Numbered from the stretch's first letter, positions 8,387 to 17,089 are shown. The stretch is 38,832 bases of DNA from Psittacicella hinzii (GCF_003585885.1 NZ_NRHC01000026.1:1-38832), one strand, 5' to 3'. Translations and numbers: made by a program. The notes: generated from the sequence alone by a model not told the origin.

Positions 8387-8415
8387 TTCAATAATTTTTA
8401 GGAGTTTATACTACC

Positions 8416-10143
8416 ATGATTAAAGGTATTCTTGCTTCACCTGGTGTAGCATATGCTAAAGCTTTAGTTTTAAAAGAAGAAGAAATTGTAATTAATTCAG
8501 CTAATATCTCTGAAGATCAAGTAGAAGCTGAAAAACAAAGATTCTTCGAAGCTAGAGGTAAAGCGGTTGAGCAAATTCAACGCATTAAAGAAAGAGCTGA
8601 AGCTACTTTAGGTAAAGAAAAAGCAGAAATCTTCGAAGGTCATTTAATGATTTTAGAAGATGAGGAAATTGAAGAAGAAGTATTATCTTTAATTGAAGAT
8701 GATCTTATTACTGCAGACAATGCTGCTAATCAAGTTTTAAATCAACATATTGAAATCTTTTCAAAATTAGAAGATGAATATATGCGTGAACGTGCTGCCG
8801 ATATTAAAGATATTGGTAAACGTTTATTAAAAAATATTCTTGGTTTAAATATTATTGATCTAACAGCGATCTCAGAAGAAGTTGTAGTTGTAGCTTATGA
8901 CTTAACACCTTCTGAAACTGCACAATTACCTTTAGATAAAGTTAAAGGTTTTATTACCGATATCGGTGGTAGAACAAGTCACTCTTCAATTATGGCTCGT
9001 TCTTTAGAGATCCCTGCAATCGTTGGTACTAATAATATTACTTCTTTAGTAAAACAAGGCGATTTAATCATTCTTGACGCTGTAAATAATGCTGTATATG
9101 TTAACCCTGATGAAGATCAAGTTAAAAACTTTAAAGCATTAGAAGAAGATTTAATTCGTAAAAAAGAAGAATTAGCTCAATTAAAAGACTTACCAGCAGT
9201 AACTTTAGATGGTGTTAAATTTGATGTTGCTGCTAACATTGGTACTTTAAGAGACTGTGATCCTGCATTAAATAATGGTGCAGAAGCTATCGGTTTATAC
9301 CGTACAGAGTTCTTATTCATGGATAGAGATGTATTCCCTAATGAAGAAGAACAATATGAAGCATACCGTGATGTAGTTAAGAAAATGGATGGTCGTTTAG
9401 TGATTATCCGTACTATGGACATCGGTGGTGATAAAGATCTTCCATATATGGAATTACCTAAAGAATTAAATCCATTCTTAGGTTACCGTGCTGTACGTAT
9501 TGGTTTAGATCGTAGAGACATCTTTAAACAACAATTACGCGCAATCTTACGTGCTTCACAACACGGTAAAGTTGGTGTAATGTTCCCTATGATCATTAAA
9601 GTATCTGAGCTTCGTGAAATTAACAAAATCATTGAAGAGTGTAAAGCTGAATTAGTAGAACGCGGTATTGAAAATAAATTCAACCTACAAGTTGGTGTGA
9701 TGGTTGAAACACCTGCTTCTGCAATTATTGCTGACTTATTAGCTAGAGAAGTTGATTTCTTCTCTATCGGTACTAATGACTTAACGCAATATACGTTAGC
9801 AGTTGACCGTGGTAATGAACTTATCTCAGATTTATACGACCCATTCAGTCCTTCTGTTTTACGTTTAATCCAAAATACAATCAATGCTTCACACATTGAA
9901 CGTAAATGGACTGGTATGTGTGGTGAATTAGCAGGCGATGAGCTGGCTACTCCATTACTAGTAGGTATGGGCTTAGATGAGTTCTCTATGAGTGCTATCT
10001 CTATTCCAAAAGTTAAAAGTATCATTCGTCAATTAAGATACAGCGAATGTAAGACTTTAGTGGCTCAATGTTTAACTATGACTTCTTCTCGTGCTATTAA
10101 AAAACGAGTACAGGATTTCTTAGCTAACAGAGGCATTATTTAA
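8416..10143 (+). CDS. ptsI: PTS enzyme I (phosphoenolpyruvate-protein phosphotransferase)
   Basis: Enzyme I takes phosphate from PEP and passes it to HPr, starting the PTS cascade. At 575 residues it has the same length as the E. coli enzyme, and key residues fall at identical positions: the phosphorylated His H189 in [20 protein letters not shown] and the active-site Cys C502 in GMCGELAGD. The PEP-binding stretches ([12 protein letters not shown], then MVETPASAI, then [11 protein letters not shown]) are all present. An AGGAG Shine-Dalgarno precedes the ATG. It lies between ptsH and crr in one operon. Confidence 0.99.
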   Translation: MIKGILASPGVAYAKALVLKEEEIVINSANISEDQVEAEKQRFFEARGKAVEQIQRIKERAEATLGKEKAEIFEGHLMILEDEEIEEEVLSLIEDDLITADNAANQVLNQHIEIFSKLEDEYMRERAADIKDIGKRLLKNILGLNIIDLTAISEEVVVVAYDLTPSETAQLPLDKVKGFITDIGGRTSHSSIMARSLEIPAIVGTNNITSLVKQGDLIILDAVNNAVYVNPDEDQVKNFKALEEDLIRKKEELAQLKDLPAVTLDGVKFDVAANIGTLRDCDPALNNGAEAIGLYRTEFLFMDRDVFPNEEEQYEAYRDVVKKMDGRLVIIRTMDIGGDKDLPYMELPKELNPFLGYRAVRIGLDRRDIFKQQLRAILRASQHGKVGVMFPMIIKVSELREINKIIEECKAELVERGIENKFNLQVGVMVETPASAIIADLLAREVDFFSIGTNDLTQYTLAVDRGNELISDLYDPFSPSVLRLIQNTINASHIERKWTGMCGELAGDELATPLLVGMGLDEFSMSAISIPKVKSIIRQLRYSECKTLVAQCLTMTSSRAIKKRVQDFLANRGII

Positions 10144-10156
10144 TAGGACTTAGTTT

Positions 10157-10681
10157 ATGGGTTTATTAAAAGCTATCTTTGATTTTTTCAATAAACCAAA
10201 TGAAACAACGGTCACTGTTTATGCACCTTTGAGCGGTGAGGTTCTAGCTATAGAAGATGTTTCAGATATTGTTTTCTCGGATTTAATTTTGGGAGATGGT
10301 ATCGCTATAAAACCTGATTTAGAGCAAAAATATGTAGTTTCTCCTGTTGATGGGACAGTTGTACAATTGTACCAAACTCAGCATGCAGTTATGCTCTCAA
10401 CTCCTCCTGGTTTAAACATCTTTATTCACGTTGGTTTTAATACTTTTACTTTAAGAGGACAATGCTTTAATTCATTAGTAGCTCTTGATCAAAAGGTCAA
10501 GTTAACTGAAGCATTACTTGAAGTAGATTTTAATTTAATCGCAGCTAAAAATTTAGAAACTGTTACGCCTATAGTTGTAAGCAACTTAAATGATAAGTTT
10601 GAAATTGTGGAAAAATTATCTGCGGGTGCACGTGTTGAAGCTGGAATAACACCTATCTATAAAATAAAATTTAAACGATAA
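10157..10681 (+). CDS. crr: PTS glucose-specific enzyme IIA (EIIA-Glc / Crr)
   Basis: EIIA-Glc receives phosphate from HPr, passes it to EIIB domains, and in enteric bacteria controls adenylate cyclase and permeases. At 174 residues it compares with 169 in E. coli. The two active-site His residues are H76 (in QTQHAV) and H91 (in IFIHVG); H91 is the phosphorylated one. The N-terminal amphipathic helix MGLLKAIFDFF, which binds membrane lipid in E. coli, is kept. The E. coli motif HFGIDT reads HVGFNT here, so the very conserved Asp94 is Asn95. It starts 13 nt after ptsI with an AGGA site and ends at a strong terminator. Confidence 0.97.
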   Translation: MGLLKAIFDFFNKPNETTVTVYAPLSGEVLAIEDVSDIVFSDLILGDGIAIKPDLEQKYVVSPVDGTVVQLYQTQHAVMLSTPPGLNIFIHVGFNTFTLRGQCFNSLVALDQKVKLTEALLEVDFNLIAAKNLETVTPIVVSNLNDKFEIVEKLSAGARVEAGITPIYKIKFKR

Positions 10682-10720
10682 AAAAATACCTCTCTTGTTT
10701 AAGCAAGAGAGGTATTTTTT
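10681..10720. terminator. Bidirectional terminator between crr and the convergent orphan gene
   Basis: A perfect 17-bp inverted repeat: AAAAAATACCTCTCTTG (10681-10697) and CAAGAGAGGTATTTTTT (10704-10720). It has T-runs on both strands and serves the two convergent genes. Confidence 0.92.
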
Positions 10721-12537
10721 TATACAAGTTGAAGAAACTTGAACTTATAAGATTTATCGTCACGAATATCACGTAAGCGATTAGAAAGAATAGTAACTGC
10801 TTTATTACGAATTAAAAATAATTCTGAACAATGTACCTCAATATGATTTTCGAGTAATCGTTCATATGGAATTTCAAACTCAACTATATTTTCTTCTTCA
10901 TATTCTTCAATTTCTTCTGGTAATCTGTCTAATTCAAAAAAGTAAAAATCAGCATCTAGATTAAAATGCTTTCTTACTCTTCTGTTTTTATGAATTTGGT
11001 ATAAAGGGAAATCATCACCTTCAGAAAAGAAATATGGTGGATCGTACACTGGGTTAAATTCCAATAAATTAGACATGTAAGTAATTTCAGTATCCTTTGC
11101 TGTCCCTATCTCATTGTGAGCTTGGGCAGTCAGGCTCAAGAAATTTTTATCATGATCTAATGAATAATCATTTTGATCTAAAACTAAGTTTCTTACTTTT
11201 TGTAGTTGGTAATCATACCAATGTGAAACTTCATGCACTAAAGTTTTAGTAAATAATCCCCAACCTTTATATACAAGGTACTGCCAATTCAATGAAAGAA
11301 TTGTAATCTCTTTTTCATAAGTGTTATTGCGTTTTTGTCTACTGCTCGTTGAATTAGAAGACATAACAATCGAACGATAAGGAATAATTGTAAAAGATCC
11401 TGCTTCGTTAGCACAATCAGCATAAGTTACGATAGGATAAACGATTGCGAATTGTTGTAGCTGCGAAATTTTTCTTTTGAAAAAAGATATTAGACGCTTC
11501 ACGTCATTCTTCGAATTGTCAATAAACTGAATAAATGCTAAATTTTTGTACTCAGCATTTAAATTATTAAACTCCTTATCCTGCGCCAATATTTCTTCGT
11601 CAAACGTTAATAAATCATGATGTTTCATAAATGATTTTAAATTTGATAGATCATTATTGAATGATCGAACAAAATCTTCAATGTAAACAAAGTACTTATT
11701 AGGATTGCTTAGATCGCGATAGATATGGAAAAAATATTTTTGATAAAAAAGTTCGTTAGTTATTTGTATAGCTTGACGACGTTCCTTTTCACTTGCAAGG
11801 TAGGAGTTTTTATCGTAAGAAGAGCCTAGACCACAATAATTTAAATCAAAGATATGATAATAGTCATAATCAATCACTGTTTCAATAAAGTCAGCTAAGT
11901 AGTGCTTATTTTCTAGTAACTGATAAAGAGTAGATTTTATTGCAAAATAACGTATGTTAGCATTAATTTCATCCTCAATAAAATACTGATACTTTGTTAA
12001 GTAGTATCTAAAGATGTTGATGAGGAGAAAAGCTTGCTCTTCTTCAGTTTTAGGATTTATTCTTTGATTTAAGATTTGATCAAGTATTTTATATTGCGCA
12101 GGGTTTAACTTATCAACAATATAATAGTCCTCGATAAAGAACATAAATTCCTGTAGGTTTTTAAAATTTTTATCGAGAAAGATATCGCGATAGTATTCTA
12201 CTGTTTCACAGTATAGTTTTTCATCTTTAGGCTTAAGCGGATTATTTAGATCATAAGTGAAGTCATTTGTAAGCATTTCATATTGGTTATTGAAATACTT
12301 ATCAATTAAAGCAATGTCATCACTATAGGCTAATAAGAAAGCTAAATAATTTGCATGATCAAATTTATTTAATAGTTTAGGTGTTTGATAACCAACTGGT
12401 TTAAAATTGTTAGTTGTTAAAGTAAAGATATCCCCTTCAACTAAGTGATTGTATAATGCACATTGTTTTATGTAATCTTTTAGCAGATACGTATATACAA
12501 GGTTGCTGGGGAGGATACTCTTATATATAAAGTTCAT
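10720..12537 (-). CDS. Orphan 605-residue protein with HEVSH zincin motif (putative metallopeptidase)
   Basis: I do not recognise this protein as a named family. What can be seen: 605 residues rich in Asn, Tyr, Asp and Leu, with no signal peptide and no clear membrane segment. One HExxH zinc-binding motif lies at H435-E436-H439, inside a hydrophobic helix (TLVHEVSHWYDYQ). The shape HExxHxxDxQ recalls MtfA-like (M90) peptidases. In those the third zinc ligand is a Glu in a later SE-F motif; here SELF at 571-574 (E572) is a candidate. The first 400 residues are helical-looking and carry no motif I know. It is a single gene convergent to crr. Its start follows a TATAAT box by only 13 nt, and an in-frame stop just upstream fixes the ATG. 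Peptidase function is inference. Confidence 0.75.
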   Translation of the reverse strand: MNFIYKSILPSNLVYTYLLKDYIKQCALYNHLVEGDIFTLTTNNFKPVGYQTPKLLNKFDHANYLAFLLAYSDDIALIDKYFNNQYEMLTNDFTYDLNNPLKPKDEKLYCETVEYYRDIFLDKNFKNLQEFMFFIEDYYIVDKLNPAQYKILDQILNQRINPKTEEEQAFLLINIFRYYLTKYQYFIEDEINANIRYFAIKSTLYQLLENKHYLADFIETVIDYDYYHIFDLNYCGLGSSYDKNSYLASEKERRQAIQITNELFYQKYFFHIYRDLSNPNKYFVYIEDFVRSFNNDLSNLKSFMKHHDLLTFDEEILAQDKEFNNLNAEYKNLAFIQFIDNSKNDVKRLISFFKRKISQLQQFAIVYPIVTYADCANEAGSFTIIPYRSIVMSSNSTSSRQKRNNTYEKEITILSLNWQYLVYKGWGLFTKTLVHEVSHWYDYQLQKVRNLVLDQNDYSLDHDKNFLSLTAQAHNEIGTAKDTEITYMSNLLEFNPVYDPPYFFSEGDDFPLYQIHKNRRVRKHFNLDADFYFFELDRLPEEIEEYEEENIVEFEIPYERLLENHIEVHCSELFLIRNKAVTILSNRLRDIRDDKSYKFKFLQLV

Positions 12538-12550
12538 GTATGCTTAGATA

Positions 12551-12556
12551 ATTATA
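12551..12556 (-). promoter_or_regulatory. -10 box of the orphan zincin gene, possibly leaderless
   Basis: TATAAT on the minus strand, only 13 nt from the ATG at 12535-12537. Transcription would begin about 6 nt before the start codon, and there is no Shine-Dalgarno, so the mRNA may be leaderless or nearly so. Confidence 0.4.
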
Positions 12557-12875
12557 AAGTTAAAAAGTTGTTAGGAATTTGGTTCAGGAAATATTTCTAC
12601 TAATATGAAGGAACCTATTTGTAATGGATCCTTGAAGTAGAAAAAATACTATATTTCATCATATAACCATAAGCTGATTGTGCGAAATATAAAACCAAAT
12701 CTGTAAGATTGCGTGGAGTTTTTACTCTATATTTTAGGGGGAAATTAAGTAATGTTAAATATTTACAAAATACTATTTTTCCTTTGAAAGGAGTAGAAGA
12801 TTAACTCTAACTTCAAAAATTAAAGATTTATATTTATTTTATAAGAACTTGTAAAGGATAATGTAATAAATTATT

Positions 12876-12901
12876 AAAAAGTGGTCAAATTACCATTTTT
12901 T
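12876..12901 (+). terminator. Hairpin with T-run just upstream of the tcyP -35 box
   Basis: AAAAAGTGGT and ACCATTTTTT pair with one G-T wobble around a 6-nt loop. It would be a terminator for a transcript entering from the left, or could be an operator, since it touches the tcyP -35 element. Confidence 0.4.
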
Positions 12902-12903
12902 AG

Positions 12904-12932
12904 TTGAAACTATAAAAATTTGTTAGTATACT
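12904..12932 (+). promoter_or_regulatory. Sigma-70-type promoter of tcyP
   Basis: TTGAAA (12904-12909), a 17-bp spacer, and TATACT (12927-12932). This is the closest to a full consensus promoter that I see in the window. It leaves a leader of about 66 nt before the tcyP ATG. Confidence 0.7.
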
Positions 12933-13005
12933 TTAGTCGGATATATTTTTAGGATGGTTCCCTAAAATCTCATTTACTTACCAAAATTCACATTTTGGGA
13001 GTAAC

Positions 13006-14334
13006 ATGTTTTATTTAACGCTAGTAGCCTTTGTTTTAATTCTAGCTATAATTTATCTTGTCTTCAAAAAGACTAATAAACTCGGTTGGACAGTATTATT
13101 ATCTTTAATTCTAGGTCTAATTTTTGGTTTAGCAATTAAAGGTCTAGATTTAGCAGAGCTATCGCACGTATTAGAGTGGATTGGTATTGTAGGAACTGGT
13201 TATGTTCGTTTATTACAAATGATTGTAATGCCACTAGTTTTTATTTCAATCCTCTCAGCTATTACTAAAATCGATCAAGCTAGCAAGCTAGGTAGAATTA
13301 GTTTTAGCGTTTTAGCAATTCTTCTTATAACAACAGCTATAGCGGCATTAATCGGTATATTATTAGTGAATCTATTCCATCTAAGTTCAGATGGTTTAGT
13401 AGCTGGTAGTAGTGAGTTAGCTGCGCAAAGTCGTGTAGCTGAAAGAGCAACAAGAGTAGAGAACTTAACAGTTCCAGGAATAATTCTTTCATTTATTCCA
13501 ACTAATCCTTTTGCTGATTTAACAGGAAGTAGATCAACGTCTATTATTGCAGTAGTTATTTTCTCTGCTTTCTTAGGTGTTGCTGCTTTGAGCTTAAAGA
13601 AAGAAGAAAAAGATCTTGGTGATAGAATTGCAAGCGGAGTAGAAGCTTTAAATAAATTAATCATGCGTGTTGTCCGTTTTGTAATTAGATTAACTCCTTA
13701 CGGGGTATTTGCTCTAATTATTAAAATGGCAGCTACAACTGTTAATTTAATGCCGCTATTTAATTTCTTAATAGCTTCATATATAGCTATCTTTTTAATG
13801 TTCATTGTACATGGTATTATTTTAGGTTTAAACAAAATAAACCCGTTTAGCTATTACAAAAGAGCATTCCCTGCTTTAGCTTTTGCTTTTACATCCAGAT
13901 CAAGCGCTGCGTCAATTCCGTTAAATATAGAAACGCAAGTTGAAAAATTAGGCAATAATTCTGTAATTGCGAATTTTTCAGCTACTTTTGGAGCAACTAT
14001 TGGGCAAAATGGTTGTGCAGGTATTTACCCTGCAATGCTAGCTGCTATGGTAGCTCCTACTTTAGGAATTGATCCTATGTCAATTTCATTTATTGGTTCT
14101 GTAGTGTTAATTGCTGCTTTAGCATCTTTTGGTATTGCTGGAGTAGGGGGTGGAGCTACTTTTGCTTCTATTGTTGTACTTTCAACATTAGGTTTCCCTT
14201 TAGAATTAGTTGGTTTACTAATCTCTATCGAACCTATTATTGATATGGGTAGAACAGCCTTAAATGTTAACGGCGCAATGACAGCAGGAACTATTAGCAG
14301 TAAATGGATTTATAAAACTAATATTCCTAATTAA
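13006..14334 (+). CDS. tcyP: L-cystine symporter of the TcyP (YdjN) type
   Basis: This is an inner-membrane sodium- or proton-coupled symporter of the dicarboxylate/amino acid:cation symporter family. The closest family I recall is the E. coli cystine importer TcyP (463 residues; 442 here). Shared blocks are GYVRLLQMIVMPLVF, SFIPTNPFADLTG, FTSRSSAASIPLN (295-307), FGATIGQNGCAGIYPAMLA and SIEPIIDMGRTALNVNGAMT. These include the hairpin loops and the transport-domain motif. Several long hydrophobic segments are clear. It has a GGGAG Shine-Dalgarno, its own promoter and a terminator, so it is monocistronic. Cystine as substrate is inferred from similarity. Confidence 0.9.
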   Translation: MFYLTLVAFVLILAIIYLVFKKTNKLGWTVLLSLILGLIFGLAIKGLDLAELSHVLEWIGIVGTGYVRLLQMIVMPLVFISILSAITKIDQASKLGRISFSVLAILLITTAIAALIGILLVNLFHLSSDGLVAGSSELAAQSRVAERATRVENLTVPGIILSFIPTNPFADLTGSRSTSIIAVVIFSAFLGVAALSLKKEEKDLGDRIASGVEALNKLIMRVVRFVIRLTPYGVFALIIKMAATTVNLMPLFNFLIASYIAIFLMFIVHGIILGLNKINPFSYYKRAFPALAFAFTSRSSAASIPLNIETQVEKLGNNSVIANFSATFGATIGQNGCAGIYPAMLAAMVAPTLGIDPMSISFIGSVVLIAALASFGIAGVGGGATFASIVVLSTLGFPLELVGLLISIEPIIDMGRTALNVNGAMTAGTISSKWIYKTNIPN

Positions 14335-14341
14335 TTAAATT

Positions 14342-14371
14342 AAAGCTATGACTGCTTAAGTCATAGCTTTT
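14342..14371 (+). terminator. Intrinsic terminator of tcyP
   Basis: A 12-bp perfect stem, AAAGCTATGACT and AGTCATAGCTTT, with a 5-nt loop and a short following T. Confidence 0.75.
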
Positions 14372-14391
14372 CCTATATTAATTCTCACGTA

Positions 14392-14400
14392 TGATATAAT
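14392..14400 (+). promoter_or_regulatory. Extended -10 promoter of ribH-nusB-hemA
   Basis: TGATATAAT, a perfect hexamer with TGn, 48 nt before the ribH ATG. The gap is too short to hold an FMN riboswitch, and none is seen. Confidence 0.6.
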
Positions 14401-14448
14401 AAAAGAACCTATCTTTAATTTTGTTCTTTTAGATCTTTTACAAAAATT

Positions 14449-14925
14449 ATGACACAATTAACTTTACGCGGTTATTTAAATAACCCTGGTATGAAAGTTG
14501 CGATTATCATCGCTGAATTTAACGAATTTATTACTAACTCATTATTAAATGGTGCTTTAGAAACTTTAAAATATTCAGGCAATGTCGCAGAAAGTGATAT
14601 TACAGTAGTTAGGGTTCCAGGCGCTTATGAGATTCCATTTGTTGCTAAACAATTAGCACAAAAGAAACAATATGACGCAATCATAACTTTAGGGGCAGTT
14701 ATTCGTGGTGCTACTCCTCACTTTGATTATGTTTGTGGACCTATGTCATCACAAATTATGAGTGTTTCTTTAGAAACAAACACTCCTATCTCTTTTGGTG
14801 TTTTAACTACTAATACTATTGAAGAAGCGATTGAACGTTGTGGTACTAAAGCAGGTAACAAAGGTATCGACGCGGCTAATGTAGCATTACAAATGTACAA
14901 CTTAGCACAACAAATTTCTAAATAG
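14449..14925 (+). CDS. ribH: 6,7-dimethyl-8-ribityllumazine synthase
   Basis: This enzyme condenses the ribitylaminopyrimidine with dihydroxybutanone phosphate in the penultimate step of riboflavin synthesis, and forms large shells in the cytoplasm. At 158 residues it matches E. coli (156). Family blocks are AEFNEFIT (substrate aromatic pocket), VRVPGAYEIPFVAKQLA, LGAVIRGATPHFDYV with the catalytic His H91, and GVLTTNTIEEAIERCG with KAGNKG. The start has no Shine-Dalgarno. nusB follows after 13 nt, a common arrangement. Confidence 0.97.
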   Translation: MTQLTLRGYLNNPGMKVAIIIAEFNEFITNSLLNGALETLKYSGNVAESDITVVRVPGAYEIPFVAKQLAQKKQYDAIITLGAVIRGATPHFDYVCGPMSSQIMSVSLETNTPISFGVLTTNTIEEAIERCGTKAGNKGIDAANVALQMYNLAQQISK

Positions 14926-14938
14926 TATTGAGGTATTA

Positions 14939-15418
14939 ATGTCATCATTTGTTAATTCAAAACGTAGAGTAGCTCGTTTAGCTGCTGTACAGAGTCTATA
15001 CTCTTGGGCTTTAAATCCTCTACCACCTCAAGACGTAGTTTATCAGTTTGTAGCTTTCCATGCTGAAAGCCAATCTGATCTACCAATTGATCTTGACTAC
15101 TACCGTCAACTATTTTTTCACACAGTGAGCAATATTAAATACGTTGATAGTAAAATTGCACAGTTTTCATCAAGAGACCTTAATAATCTTGATCCAATTG
15201 TCCTTGCTATCTTACGTATTGCAACTTGTGAAATTGTTACTAAGATTTCTATCGCTCCTGTAGCTATCAATGAAGCGGTTGAAATTGCAAAAGCGATTGC
15301 AGGAACAGGTTCTTATGCTTTTGTTAACTCAATTCTAGATAAGGTTAAACTTGCTGAAGATGATGCTAGCAAGAGTGAAAATTTTGAGCCTAATGATGAT
15401 AACGATGTAAATATTTAA
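14939..15418 (+). CDS. nusB: Transcription antitermination protein NusB
   Basis: NusB binds boxA RNA with S10 (NusE) and supports rRNA antitermination. The core matches the family: RRVARLAAVQSLYSW at the N-terminus, then ILRIATCEIVTKISIAPVAINEAVEIAK and YAFVNSILDKV. At 159 residues it is about 20 longer than E. coli NusB (139). The excess is an acidic Asn/Asp/Ser-rich tail after residue 138. TGAGGT serves as the ribosome-binding site. It lies between ribH and hemA in one operon; thiL, which often follows nusB, is not here. Confidence 0.95.
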   Translation: MSSFVNSKRRVARLAAVQSLYSWALNPLPPQDVVYQFVAFHAESQSDLPIDLDYYRQLFFHTVSNIKYVDSKIAQFSSRDLNNLDPIVLAILRIATCEIVTKISIAPVAINEAVEIAKAIAGTGSYAFVNSILDKVKLAEDDASKSENFEPNDDNDVNI

Positions 15419-15425
15419 AAATACT

Positions 15426-17054
15426 ATGTCTTATTTTATAATTGGCTCAAACTATGAACTAGCAGATACTAGTTTTAGTTCAAAAGTGGCTTTTTCTAAT
15501 GAAAAGATGACACAACTACATCATGAGCTACTTGCTTATGGTTTAGCCGATTGTGCCCTAATCATTTCAACTTGCAATCGTTCCGAAGTTTTAGTTTATA
15601 AAAAAGAAACTAATAATCTTGATGAATGGACAGATGCCATTACTAAGCTAGTATTAGCTATTCATCAGCTTGATACAAGTTATTTAGATAAATTCTACCT
15701 AAAGGCAGAACTTGACGCCATTTCACATTTATTTAGAGTAGCTTGTGGTTTGGATAGTCTAGTGTTAGGTGAACCACAGATTACTGGGCAAATAAAAGAT
15801 GCTATGGCTTTTACTGAACAGTTTTACCAAGTAGGTAAAATTCGTATACCATCAGAATTTTACAAGTTAATAGATGAAACTTTTGCTTGTGCTAAAGAAG
15901 TGAGAACTAAAACTTCTATTGGTAAATATGCTGTATCTATAGCATATATGGCTTGTAAAATTGCACGTAATGAGCTACCTAGCTCTACACAAAAGAATAA
16001 AATTCTTTTAGTAGGTGCTTCACAAACTAACCTACTTTTAGCTAGACATTTAGTTAGAAATGGTTTAACTAATATAGTAGTCATAAACCGTAGTTTAGAG
16101 AACGCTAAAAAATTTACAGAATCATTGGGAGTTGGAGAATACTATGGGCTTGAAAGTTTAACTCAGGCTTTAGAGGATGTTTCTCTAGTTTTTAGTTCAA
16201 CTAGTTCTAATAACTTTATCCTTGATTATGATTTAGTAGAAAATTCTCAGGCTAAGAAAGGCTATCAAACTACTCTATTCTTCGATCTAGCAATACCTAA
16301 TGATATCAATCCTACGATCACTGAAATAGCTGGAGTTAAGTTATATAATCGCGATAATCTACAATTAATGGTAGAGGGAAATAAAAATAAAAGATCCTTA
16401 GCGGTATATGACTCATTGCCAATTATTAATAAGTATCTTCGTCGCTACTTGGAGCAAAATAGGATTCTCCAAGGGAATGATATCATTGTAAAATATCGTG
16501 AATCTATACACAACCATCGTCAGCAACTACTTAACGAAGCTAAACACGCAATAAGTAGAGGTGAGGATATTGATCAAGTATTAGAAAACTTGACGACATC
16601 GTTAACTAATAAGGTTTTACATACGCCAACTTTAATCTTATCCTCATTTATTCGACATGGACAAACCTGTGAGTTAAGTTCAATTCAAGATTTCATTGAT
16701 AGAAGTGATAGAGAATCATTTGGTGAAATAATTGAAGAAACTTTAAATAAAGAAGTATTTAAAAATACTTGTTGTAAAGGTGATCAGTTTAAAGGTAGTT
16801 GTATTAAAAATACTACCTTAATAAAACAATCACATTTAAAAAGCATACTGCAATCAGACACTCAAACGAAAAAAGATATTTCTAAATATCCATTCCATTC
16901 TCAAGCAACAGAAGATAAAGATCTTAAAGGATTAGTTGTTCCTATGGATTTTGATAACTCTGTAAATCAAGAATTTAACATGCTTGTTAAGTTTTGCAAT
17001 GAGAATAACTATGATAATGCAGTAGGTATTGTAGAATTTAAAAATAAAAAATAG
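15426..17054 (+). CDS. hemA: Glutamyl-tRNA reductase with C-terminal extension
   Basis: HemA reduces Glu-tRNA to glutamate semialdehyde, the first committed step of C5 tetrapyrrole synthesis. The core is complete: the catalytic Cys C50 in STCNRSE, H101 in the block HLFRVACGLDSLVLGEPQI, the NADPH-binding LLVGASQTNLLLARHL (about 194-209) and the C-terminal dimerisation helices ending near residue 412. E. coli HemA stops at 418 residues. Here the frame continues to 542. The extra 120 residues (from about 16686) match no domain I know. They contain CC-x8-C (C449, C450, C459). The gene starts 8 nt after nusB without a Shine-Dalgarno and is followed by a hairpin overlapping its stop codon. Confidence 0.93.
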   Translation: MSYFIIGSNYELADTSFSSKVAFSNEKMTQLHHELLAYGLADCALIISTCNRSEVLVYKKETNNLDEWTDAITKLVLAIHQLDTSYLDKFYLKAELDAISHLFRVACGLDSLVLGEPQITGQIKDAMAFTEQFYQVGKIRIPSEFYKLIDETFACAKEVRTKTSIGKYAVSIAYMACKIARNELPSSTQKNKILLVGASQTNLLLARHLVRNGLTNIVVINRSLENAKKFTESLGVGEYYGLESLTQALEDVSLVFSSTSSNNFILDYDLVENSQAKKGYQTTLFFDLAIPNDINPTITEIAGVKLYNRDNLQLMVEGNKNKRSLAVYDSLPIINKYLRRYLEQNRILQGNDIIVKYRESIHNHRQQLLNEAKHAISRGEDIDQVLENLTTSLTNKVLHTPTLILSSFIRHGQTCELSSIQDFIDRSDRESFGEIIEETLNKEVFKNTCCKGDQFKGSCIKNTTLIKQSHLKSILQSDTQTKKDISKYPFHSQATEDKDLKGLVVPMDFDNSVNQEFNMLVKFCNENNYDNAVGIVEFKNKK

Positions 17055-17076
17055 CTGCATCTGTATGCAGCTATTT
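17049..17076 (+). terminator. Hairpin overlapping the hemA stop codon
   Basis: A perfect 12-bp stem, AAATAGCTGCAT and ATGCAGCTATTT, with a CTGT loop. The hemA TAG lies in the left arm. No U-tract follows. The slt ATG comes 13 nt later and has no Shine-Dalgarno. Confidence 0.6.
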
Positions 17077-17089
17077 CATTAATAAATAT

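Larger units (their letters stand above)
12538..13005. other. 468-bp intergenic region between the orphan zincin gene and tcyP
   Basis: No gene can be supported in this very AT-rich stretch on either strand. It contains the promoter of the zincin gene at its left edge, a hairpin with a T-run at 12876-12901, and the tcyP promoter at 12904-12932. The middle part (about 12600-12870) shows no recognisable structure. The hairpin could end a small RNA read toward tcyP, but I see no convincing promoter for one. Confidence 0.5.

Noticed and set aside
9483..10025. Open frame of 180 codons on the minus strand inside ptsI
   Set aside because: It is antisense to the strongly conserved enzyme I C-terminal domain and has no family resemblance or ribosome-binding site; it reflects the codon bias of ptsI.
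14335..14448. FMN riboswitch upstream of ribH
   Set aside because: The gap is 114 nt and is filled by the tcyP terminator and the promoter; no RFN-like conserved segments are visible.
3681..15279. Scattered AAGCGGT sequences (3681, 4620, 8561, 15273) resembling the core of Pasteurellaceae DNA-uptake signals
   Set aside because: Only four were found by eye in 39 kb, the flanking bases differ, and no full 9-mer (ACAAGCGGT or AAGTGCGGT) was seen, so there is no sign of enrichment.
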